A stretch of DNA of 5,044 bases from Myxococcales bacterium (GTDB lineage Bacteria > Myxococcota > Polyangia > Fen-1088), in the NCBI GenBank assembly GCA_003157315.1, contig PMJE01000401.1:1-5044 (forward strand). Direction: 5' to 3'. The notes below the pieces were generated by a model. That model saw only the letters and a program-made list of their open reading frames with translations, had not been told where the DNA came from and did not search any database. Made by a program: the position numbers and the translations under genes. Shown piece after piece: positions 1 through 5,044 of the stretch. Numbering within the stretch: the stretch's first letter is position 1; every line of letters begins with the position of its first letter.

Positions 1-510
1 CAGGGTGAAGGCCGTGCCCGTGGCAAGCCCGCGCACGCTGGTGCCGCCGTCGAAAAGCAGGCGCAGGCTGTGGGCGACACCTGACAACCCCGGACCATCG
101 TGGAGACCCTTTCCACTAGTCGGATCCAAGAAGTGATTCGCCCCGCGCTCGGGCGGCGTCTTGGCCAAAACCGCACCTGCCATCACCCAAGCGCCCGCGC
201 CCGCCACGCCGTCAGGTCCTGGCCGATAGCCGCCGGCCGGGTCAAGCGCGTCGAGCCTGGCCTGCAAAGCCCGCCGCTCGTCCCGGCCAAGTAGGTCGAA
301 ACCAAGGTGCAAAGGCTCAAGAACCCCGAGAGGTCGTCCCAAACGAGCCAAGACGTTGTGCAGCCGGGAGGCTTCCACCGCTCGCTCAGTAAGGCCGGCA
401 TGCGTGGTGGCGGGCTCGTACGCGTGTGCGGCCAGATGGATGAAAAAGACTCCCACACACACCAGCGCTGCCAGAATGATCCGCGCACCGGCAAGGCTGG
501 TCCGCGTCAT
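1..510 (-). CDS. Secreted zinc-dependent phospholipase C-like protein (partial, C-terminus outside window)
   Basis: The frame is open from an ATG at 510 to the left edge, giving the first 170 residues. Residues 1-30 look like a Sec signal peptide: basic start, hydrophobic core around 11-28, and an AHA cleavage site before Tyr31. The mature part begins YEPATTHAGLTERAV, with His37 where the zinc phospholipase C / S1-P1 nuclease superfamily has an early zinc-binding His. Residues 125-134 read NHFLDPTSGK, closely matching the SHFYDPDNGK segment of Bacillus cereus phospholipase C that holds a zinc-binding His (here His126). The preceding stretch W108..GA..., then R122, also fits this family. The acidic zinc ligand expected shortly before this motif appears to be replaced by Ala116-Lys117. 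The later His/Asp/Glu ligands lie beyond the edge, so activity and substrate cannot be judged. The start is supported by a perfect Shine-Dalgarno and by an ATGA overlap with the upstream lipoprotein gene. Family assignment is fairly good; phospholipase rather than nuclease or inactive homologue is uncertain. Confidence 0.68.
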   Translation of the reverse strand, partial: MTRTSLAGARIILAALVCVGVFFIHLAAHAYEPATTHAGLTERAVEASRLHNVLARLGRPLGVLEPLHLGFDLLGRDERRALQARLDALDPAGGYRPGPDGVAGAGAWVMAGAVLAKTPPERGANHFLDPTSGKGLHDGPGLSGVAHSLRLLFDGGTSVRGLATGTAFTL

Positions 511-1655
511 GGCTTGCCTCCTGGTGCAAGCGACGGGGTCGACAGGGGTGCAAGCCCGGTGCTCTCGGCCGACGGGAGTTTCACCTCGGGCAAGTGGCTC
601 TCCGCCAGCTTGGCGAGACGCAGGATCATCGACGCTTCGGCACACTGGGAAAGGCCGCAGCTCAACTGCATCACGACCCCTTTCTCACGCAGCAAGAAAG
701 CAAATCCGGTCACGTCGCCGCCGCGCGCCCGCAGCGATGCATCTCCCATCTCCTCCGTCGCAACCGCTCCTGGCAAATCGCTGAGCAGCTTCCGGTATTG
801 CGCCTCAGCGGCTTCCGAGCCAATCGCCCACACCCGCAAGCCGACATCGTAGGTTTCGGGCTTGTCGCTGGCCTTGAAGTGTCGGCTGTCATAGACGTCG
901 CTGGTGGCTCGGTCAACCAACTTGCCCACCTCGAGTTTCCCCGCGTATCCAGTCACGCCGCGCACCTCGTCCTCGGACAGAAGCGACGAAACGTCGAGCA
1001 AAACCGACGAGCCAACCCTGGTCTCTTCCGCCAGGTGCTTGGAGGCGGTAGCGGGCGAGGCGCCGTCGAGCTCCAGCCCGGCCGGTTGCACCTCCCAGGC
1101 TGCCGCCGTCCGGACGGCGGGACCGCCACCCATGAAAACCAGGTGCCGGTAGTGGGACATGGAGGATTGCCATTTTTCCAAGCGCGCGCGGTTTGCACGC
1201 TGGGCGAAGTCGTGGCGCGGTTCGCCGGTCGGAAAACTGCTATCGCTGCGCCATGCCACGTAGCCCCGCCGGTAGACGACGAGGGTAAATCGTCGCAAGC
1301 GAACACCCTCTCCCCGCGGCAGTTCTGCCGGGATGCTCAGGCGATAGCGGCCATCCGCACCGGTTTCGGCGACGGCCTCTAGCGCGGCTGCCGGCCCCTG
1401 CAGGCCGATGCCACGCTCGAATGCCCATGCTCCCGCCACCACAGCGCCTGCCAACGGCCGGTCGGTTTCGCCGTCGACCACCAGCCCATCGAAGGGCCCC
1501 AAGAGATCGCCTGGCCGCAACGTGTCTGGGCGTGCCGAGAACGGTGCATTCTCCACCATCGGGCCGCAAGACGACAGCGAAGCAGCAAGCAGGACGGCCA
1601 CGGTCAACTTCGACCAAGACGCGCCTCGCGCGGATTTGACGCTCTCCGAAATCAT
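507..1655 (-). CDS. Predicted lipoprotein with carboxypeptidase-regulatory-like domain and unassigned C-terminal domain
   Basis: This is a 382-residue protein. The ATG at 1655 was chosen because it places a lipoprotein signal correctly: Lys16, hydrophobic LTVAVLLAASL, then lipobox LSSC with Cys30 as the lipidation site. An in-frame ATG at 1808 would put 51 unrelated residues before the signal and run into the divergent gene, so it is unlikely. A weak GGAAG sits 12 nt upstream of the chosen start. Residues about 53-134 match the carboxypeptidase regulatory-like beta-sandwich: GLVVDGETDRPLAGAVV, then ETGADGRYRLSIP, then a VVYRRGYVAW ending. Residues about 213-351 form a second region starting with VLLDVSSLLSEDEVRGVTG and containing MGDASLRARGG and a two-Cys segment (Cys333, Cys338). 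I do not recognise this region; its pattern recalls small exported domains of lipoproteins. A Ser/Pro-rich tail follows. The product is probably anchored in the envelope and co-translated with the secreted phospholipase C-like protein. The function is unknown; a binding or accessory role for that enzyme is only an inference. Confidence 0.82.
   Translation of the reverse strand: MISESVKSARGASWSKLTVAVLLAASLSSCGPMVENAPFSARPDTLRPGDLLGPFDGLVVDGETDRPLAGAVVAGAWAFERGIGLQGPAAALEAVAETGADGRYRLSIPAELPRGEGVRLRRFTLVVYRRGYVAWRSDSSFPTGEPRHDFAQRANRARLEKWQSSMSHYRHLVFMGGGPAVRTAAAWEVQPAGLELDGASPATASKHLAEETRVGSSVLLDVSSLLSEDEVRGVTGYAGKLEVGKLVDRATSDVYDSRHFKASDKPETYDVGLRVWAIGSEAAEAQYRKLLSDLPGAVATEEMGDASLRARGGDVTGFAFLLREKGVVMQLSCGLSQCAEASMILRLAKLAESHLPEVKLPSAESTGLAPLSTPSLAPGGKP
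517..522 (-). promoter_or_regulatory. Ribosome binding site AGGAGG for the phospholipase C-like gene
   Basis: Read on the minus strand, AGGAGG lies 6 nt before the ATG at 510, inside the last codons of the lipoprotein gene, where it encodes part of Pro-Gly-Gly. It is a full match to the anti-Shine-Dalgarno sequence and is the strongest RBS in the window. It fixes the start of the downstream gene. With the 4-nt ATGA overlap it suggests both reinitiation and independent loading of ribosomes. Confidence 0.8.
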
Positions 1656-1793
1656 TGATATTAATTGCTTCCGAGTGGATGGGTGGATATCACGCCCGTC
1701 TCGACAGTGAACGTCCCGCCCGCCTTCTAGTAGAGGATGGAACGCCTTGCAACGTTCGCCGGCCCTTTCTAGCAACGATTCAAGAAGAAGCTC
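1656..1793. promoter_or_regulatory. Divergent intergenic region, expected to hold promoters for both gene sets
   Basis: This 138-bp gap separates the starts of the divergent lipoprotein gene (1655, minus) and FHA gene (1794, plus), so both transcription units most likely start here. It includes an AT-richer patch near 1656-1668. A weak plus-strand sigma70-like pair, TTGCAA (1747-1752) and TAGCAA (1770-1775) with a 17-bp spacer, matches the consensus poorly and is not claimed as a promoter. Before the FHA gene, AAGAAG at about 1785-1790 is a weak Shine-Dalgarno. No clear operator palindrome was found. Confidence 0.5.
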
Positions 1794-2693
1794 ATGAGTT
1801 GTCTTCAATGTGGCGGGGTGCTCGAGGATGGTGCGGCCTTTTGCCAGCGCTGCGGTGCTCCGGTGGGACTACCGCCCGAGGGCGACTCTTCCCTGGTCTG
1901 CTCTGGCTGCGGCAATCGCAACCCCATGGGGACCAACTTCTGCTACGCCTGCGGGCGCCGTCTCGGCCACACCACTCCGATGAGCGCGGACGCCTCGGCA
2001 GCATTGGCCGCCGCGGTAGCCGCCCGGCCGGTGGTGGCTGCCAACCCGCCCGGCGGGCCGCGGCTGGTGGCCGTGCGACGTGATGGCAGCGACGGCGAAT
2101 CGTACCCTATTGCAGGCGATCAAGTCGACATCGGGCGCAGTGAAGGCGATCTCCATTTCGATGATCCGCACCTCGCCCCTCGCCATGCCCGCATCAGCTT
2201 GAGGGCCGGCCAACATGTGCTGACACCCCTGGAACCACGCAACGGAGTCTACCGGCGCATCAGCCAACCGGTGGAACTGACGGACGGCAACCTGATCCTG
2301 ATCGGCAAACAGGTCATGCGCTTCGAGTTCTTGTCTGATGTCGAGAAAACTCTGCGTCCAGCCGTTGAATACGGCATGGTCCTTTTCGGCACTCCGCTCA
2401 AGGCGCCTTGGGGTCGCCTGCGCCAGCTCACCTCAGCGGGAACGAGTCGCGACATGTTCCACCTAACGCGCAGTGACCTGGTGCTCGGCCGCGAACAGGG
2501 CGATATCGTCTTTTCAGATGATGAGTTCATGTCCCGCCGGCATGCCCTGCTGCAGTTTCGCAATGGCAGTGCGCTCTTGTCAGACCTGGGCAGCTCGAAC
2601 GGCACCTTTGTCCGACTCACCGGACAGCACCCCCTGGCCCCAGGGGAAATGATTCGCCTAGGCGATGAACTCTTGCGCTTCGAGATAGGTTGA
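1794..2693 (+). CDS. Double zinc ribbon protein with two FHA domains (phosphothreonine reader)
   Basis: This is a 299-residue, apparently cytosolic protein with no signal peptide or membrane segment. Two N-terminal zinc ribbons are visible: Cys3/Cys6/Cys17/Cys20 and Cys36/Cys39/Cys50/Cys53, each C-x2-C-x10-C-x2-C. An Ala/Pro-rich linker (about 63-90) follows. FHA domain 1 (about 92-190) has IGRSEGD (Gly114-Arg115), DDPHLAPRHARI and NG at 150-151; the usual Ser of SxxH is Ala128. FHA domain 2 (about 215-299) is canonical: LGREQGD (Gly232-Arg233), SRRHA (Ser247, His250) and GSSNGTF (Asn269-Gly270). FHA domains bind phosphothreonine peptides, so the protein should read marks written by a Ser/Thr kinase. 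The PP2C gene follows after 47 bp and the kinase gene after that, in the same direction, making this the likely first gene of a phospho-signalling operon. The start codon puts the first zinc ribbon right at the N-terminus, as is usual in such proteins, though its RBS (AAGAAG) is weak. Target and output are unknown. Confidence 0.92.
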   Translation: MSCLQCGGVLEDGAAFCQRCGAPVGLPPEGDSSLVCSGCGNRNPMGTNFCYACGRRLGHTTPMSADASAALAAAVAARPVVAANPPGGPRLVAVRRDGSDGESYPIAGDQVDIGRSEGDLHFDDPHLAPRHARISLRAGQHVLTPLEPRNGVYRRISQPVELTDGNLILIGKQVMRFEFLSDVEKTLRPAVEYGMVLFGTPLKAPWGRLRQLTSAGTSRDMFHLTRSDLVLGREQGDIVFSDDEFMSRRHALLQFRNGSALLSDLGSSNGTFVRLTGQHPLAPGEMIRLGDELLRFEIG

Positions 2694-2740
2694 GGCGAAG
2701 CTTGTAGGTATTCACACAACGACGAGTCAAAGCCCCGCGG

Positions 2741-4021
2741 ATGGCAAGTTCTCCTGAAATCAAGATCACGGTCTACGGCAAGACCGACGTGGGCCTGATG
2801 CGTGAGCACAACGAGGACAACTTCCTCGTGGTGGACTTTGCCAGTGCGCAAAAGCCTTCGCCGGAGGCGTCGCTCGATTTTTCGCTGGGAGAGAAGGGTG
2901 CGCTTTTCCTGGTGTGCGACGGCATGGGCGGCGCCGCAGCGGGCGAGGTCGCCTCAACCATGGCGGTCGAGTCCATCTCGTCGGCGGTTGGCAACGCCGG
3001 GCCGCTGTCGCGGGAGCGTTTCGCGCGTCGTCTGCGTCGATCCATCGAGGACGCCAACGAGAGCATCTTCACCCAATCGCGCGACAACCAGAGCGAGCGC
3101 GGCATGGGCACGACCTGCACGGCGGTCGGGCTGGTTGACGAGGCTTTGCTGATTGGGCAAATCGGGGATTCGCGCTGCTACGTGCTGCGCGGCGGCCACC
3201 TGAGCCAAACCACCAAGGACCAGTCTTTGGCCTGGCAGCTCATCGAAGCCGGCGCCATGACCCTGGAAGAGGCCAAAGGCTTCGAGCATGCCAACATCAT
3301 CCTGCAGGCGCTGGGCGTCCAGGAGAAGGTGGAGGTCGTGCTCTCGCAAGTCTCCCTCCGTCGGGGCGACGTTATCCTGGTTTGCTCGGATGGGTTGCAC
3401 GGCCCGGTCAGCGACGAAGAAATCAAGAGCATCCTGCTGGAAGAGCCCGACGTGAGAAAGGCTTGCGATCGGCTTATCGCCTGTGCCAACGAGCACGAGG
3501 GTCCCGACAACATTACCGTGGTCCTCGCCCGATTCGACGGTCCTGGGTTGCCTGAGCCGGTTGCCGAGGATGAGGTGAAGTTTCTGGCCTACGACCCAGG
3601 TCAGGATCCGGAAGACCCTGAGCCCGAAAGACCACCGCTCCCGACCGAAAAGGTGACCGGCGAAACCGCCCCGGCCAATGGAATGCGTTCGACCGTACCC
3701 GAACTGGTCGTAACGAATGAGCCTGCCGCCGACGCCAACCCTGCCGCTGCTTCCGCCGCACCGACCAGTTCGTCCGCACCGCCGGTTTCCGAGGCACGCC
3801 CTCTGCTTGCCTTTGTTCTGGTCACCCTGCTGGCGGCACTAGCCGGGGCCCTGTTTCTAGTTTCTCAGCGTGGAAAGATACCAGACCGCAGCTTCGAGGG
3901 GCCAAGCCTCGCCGCGCAGACCCGGATGGCACCGCCGCTGACCGCATCTCCATTGACTGCACATCCACAGATGCTTGTCGCGCCCGACCATCCAGCCGAC
4001 GACGCCGGGGCACCGCGCTAG
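2741..4021 (+). CDS. Membrane-anchored PP2C-family Ser/Thr protein phosphatase
   Basis: This is a 426-residue protein. Residues about 8-267 form a complete PPM/PP2C catalytic domain, which removes phosphate from Ser/Thr using two metal ions. Hallmarks are GLMREHNEDNF (Arg21, Glu25, Asp26), VCDGMGG with metal-binding Asp60-Gly61, GTTCTAVG, IGDSRCYVLR (Asp143), VCSDGL (Asp217) and GPDNITVVL (Asp256-Asn257). All expected metal ligands are present, so it should be active. Residues about 268-350 are an acidic, then Pro/Ala/Ser-rich, probably disordered linker. One hydrophobic helix follows (about 354-374, LLAFVLVTLLAALAGALFLV), then a 50-residue Pro/Ala-rich tail. The layout resembles PstP/PrpC-like phosphatases: catalytic domain inside, tail outside. 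It lies 47 bp after the FHA gene and 12 bp before the kinase gene, as expected for a phosphatase that opposes that kinase. No clear Shine-Dalgarno precedes the ATG, so translation may depend on the upstream gene; the start is supported by the domain beginning shortly after it. Confidence 0.94.
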   Translation: MASSPEIKITVYGKTDVGLMREHNEDNFLVVDFASAQKPSPEASLDFSLGEKGALFLVCDGMGGAAAGEVASTMAVESISSAVGNAGPLSRERFARRLRRSIEDANESIFTQSRDNQSERGMGTTCTAVGLVDEALLIGQIGDSRCYVLRGGHLSQTTKDQSLAWQLIEAGAMTLEEAKGFEHANIILQALGVQEKVEVVLSQVSLRRGDVILVCSDGLHGPVSDEEIKSILLEEPDVRKACDRLIACANEHEGPDNITVVLARFDGPGLPEPVAEDEVKFLAYDPGQDPEDPEPERPPLPTEKVTGETAPANGMRSTVPELVVTNEPAADANPAAASAAPTSSSAPPVSEARPLLAFVLVTLLAALAGALFLVSQRGKIPDRSFEGPSLAAQTRMAPPLTASPLTAHPQMLVAPDHPADDAGAPR

Positions 4022-4023
4022 TT

Positions 4024-4030
4024 GAGGGAA
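4024..4030 (+). promoter_or_regulatory. Ribosome binding site GAGGGAA for the kinase gene
   Basis: GAGG (4024-4027) sits 6 nt before the ATG at 4034, in the 12-bp gap after the phosphatase stop codon at 4019-4021. This good Shine-Dalgarno match supports the chosen start, which places the first zinc-ribbon Cys at residue 6. Confidence 0.7.
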
Positions 4031-4033
4031 GCC

Positions 4034-5044
4034 ATGGCGACCAGGCGATGCCCCAAGTGCAAGACCGTCGCCGAGCCGGATGCTCATTTCTGCGGCGTTT
4101 GTGGCGCACCTGTACCGATTACCTCTGAGAACTTCGATCGGGCGCTCGACCGCGCCCTCGACTCGGCCCTCGCTCAGCCTGTGCGTGTGCTCAGCCCGGC
4201 AGCCGGCGTGCCCGTAGGCAAAGCCAGCGCCGGCCGCTCGGGGCCGGTTCCCGTGCGGTCGCTCACACCACCCCCAGTCGCCGTCCCTGCACGCCCGGTT
4301 TCCTTGGACAGCCTGCTCGGCCGGACTCTGAAAGACCGGTACCGGGTGGAGCGCAAGATCGGCGAAGGAGGATTTGGCGCGGTCTTCGAAGGCAAGCAGC
4401 TCACTACCGGACGGCCGGTGGCGCTCAAGATCCTGCACCCCCATAGCGTGGCCGACGCCACCGTGGTGGCTCGCTTCAAGCGCGAGGCCGAGGCCTGCTC
4501 GCAACTCCGCAATCCGCACACCGTTACCATCTACGATTTCGACCAGGCCGAGGACGGAACCCTCTACCTGGCCATGGAGCTGGTACGGGGGGAAAGCCTG
4601 CAAGAGATCCAGCACCGCGACGGCGTCATCGAACCATCCCGTGCGCTTGGCATCTTGGACCAGGTCGCCGAGGCGCTGGCCGAAGCGCACGACCGAGGCA
4701 TCGTCCATCGTGACATGAAGCCCGAGAACATCATGGTCGAGCGGCGCGGCGAGGCGGACTATGTAAAAGTGCTGGACTTCGGAATCGCCAAGATCCTGTC
4801 AGGCGAGGGAAACAAGGCGATCCCAGCGCTGACCGCCATCGGGCAAACCGTGGGGACCCTGGAATTCATGTCGCCCGAGCAGCTGCGCGGCAAGGCGCTC
4901 GACGGGCGTTCGGACATCTATGCCCTCGGCATGGTCGCCTACGAAATGTTGACCGGGCAGCTTCCCTTCAAAGGCGCGAAGAGCACCACGGAAGTCATCC
5001 AGTTCCATTTGCAAGAGATTCCCCCTGCCCCATCCAGCCTGCGA
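4034..5044 (+). CDS. Zinc-ribbon Hanks-type Ser/Thr protein kinase (partial, C-terminus outside window)
   Basis: The frame is open from the ATG at 4034 to the right edge (337 residues). An N-terminal zinc ribbon (Cys6, Cys9, Cys20, Cys23, ending CGAPV) is followed by a 65-residue linker with a short charged FDRALDRALDSAL stretch and then Pro/Val-rich sequence. The kinase domain begins near residue 100 (DRYRVERKIG). It has the glycine-rich loop GEGGFGAV (110-117), VALK with ATP-binding Lys132, catalytic loop HRDMKPEN (Asp227, Lys229, Asn232), DFG (Asp248) and SPE (280-282). It also has the DGRSDIYALGMVAYEMLTG region, so all catalytic residues in view are intact. The HRD arginine marks an RD-type kinase, usually switched on by activation-loop phosphorylation; Thr267, Thr272 and Thr275 lie in that loop. 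The rest of the C-lobe, and any membrane segment or sensor domain, is beyond the edge. It should phosphorylate Ser/Thr on partners, plausibly including ligands of the neighbouring FHA protein, and be opposed by the PP2C protein just upstream. Substrates are unknown. Confidence 0.93.
   Translation, partial: MATRRCPKCKTVAEPDAHFCGVCGAPVPITSENFDRALDRALDSALAQPVRVLSPAAGVPVGKASAGRSGPVPVRSLTPPPVAVPARPVSLDSLLGRTLKDRYRVERKIGEGGFGAVFEGKQLTTGRPVALKILHPHSVADATVVARFKREAEACSQLRNPHTVTIYDFDQAEDGTLYLAMELVRGESLQEIQHRDGVIEPSRALGILDQVAEALAEAHDRGIVHRDMKPENIMVERRGEADYVKVLDFGIAKILSGEGNKAIPALTAIGQTVGTLEFMSPEQLRGKALDGRSDIYALGMVAYEMLTGQLPFKGAKSTTEVIQFHLQEIPPAPSSLR

Noticed and set aside
115..127. Adjacent ACTAGT and GGATCC restriction sites resembling a cloning polylinker junction
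   Set aside because: The sites lie inside codons for the family motif NHFLDPTSGK, and the reading frame and homology continue across them, so they are natural.
183..494. Minus-strand 103-codon open frame overlapping the left-edge gene
   Set aside because: It lies on the same strand in another frame than the phospholipase C-like gene, which has signal peptide, RBS and family motif.
594..1382. Plus-strand 262-codon open frame opposite the lipoprotein gene
   Set aside because: It is fully antisense to a gene with a signal peptide and domain evidence, and its translation shows no recognisable motif; long antisense frames are expected at this GC content.
1747..1775. Possible sigma70 promoter TTGCAA-17 bp-TAGCAA before the FHA gene
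   Set aside because: It matches the consensus at about 4 of 6 and 3 of 6 bases, which is too weak to call by eye.
1656..1808. N-terminal extension of the lipoprotein to an ATG at 1808
   Set aside because: It would place 51 residues before a good lipoprotein signal and overlap the start of the divergent FHA gene; the ATG at 1655 fits better.
2694..2740. Possible terminator or promoter between the FHA and phosphatase genes
   Set aside because: No GC-rich hairpin with a T-run and no promoter-like pair was seen, so it is treated as an intra-operon gap.
3857..4708. Minus-strand 283-codon open frame
   Set aside because: It spans the end of the phosphatase gene, the RBS and the conserved first half of the kinase gene on the opposite strand; no domain is visible.
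1794..5044. Assignment as the PpkA/PppA/Fha regulators of a type VI secretion system
   Set aside because: The domain set is similar, but no secretion gene is visible and the zinc ribbons are not typical of that set; flanking sequence would be needed.

Overview
The window is GC-rich, densely coding bacterial DNA. It carries two divergently transcribed gene sets separated by a gap of about 138 bp. The combination of zinc-ribbon/FHA proteins, a PP2C phosphatase, a Hanks-type kinase with an N-terminal zinc ribbon, and exported lipoproteins with a carboxypeptidase-regulatory-like domain is typical of Myxococcota (myxobacteria and relatives). That placement rests on gene content only and is an inference.

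Left half, minus strand (about 1655 down to 1): a predicted lipoprotein gene overlaps by ATGA the start of a secreted zinc-dependent phospholipase C-like gene that runs off the left edge. A perfect AGGAGG ribosome binding site for the second gene lies inside the end of the first, so the two are probably translated together. Both products are exported.

Right half, plus strand (1794 to the right edge): three co-directional genes with gaps of 47 and 12 bp form a compact Ser/Thr phospho-signalling cassette. In order they are a double zinc ribbon protein with two FHA domains (a phosphothreonine reader), a PP2C-type phosphatase with a C-terminal membrane anchor (eraser), and a zinc-ribbon Hanks-type protein kinase (writer, cut by the right edge). 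The first zinc ribbon of the reader and that of the kinase share the same C-x2-C-x10-C-x2-C spacing and a common FC..CGAPV ending. This suggests a shared docking or regulatory module.

The families present are known individually. What may be worth pursuing is the self-contained reader-eraser-writer module built around shared zinc ribbons, the asymmetry between its degenerate and canonical FHA domains, and the divergent envelope gene pair, which includes a lipoprotein domain I cannot assign and a phospholipase-like enzyme that seems to lack one expected zinc ligand. No RNA genes, CRISPR arrays, mobile elements or convincing terminators were seen.
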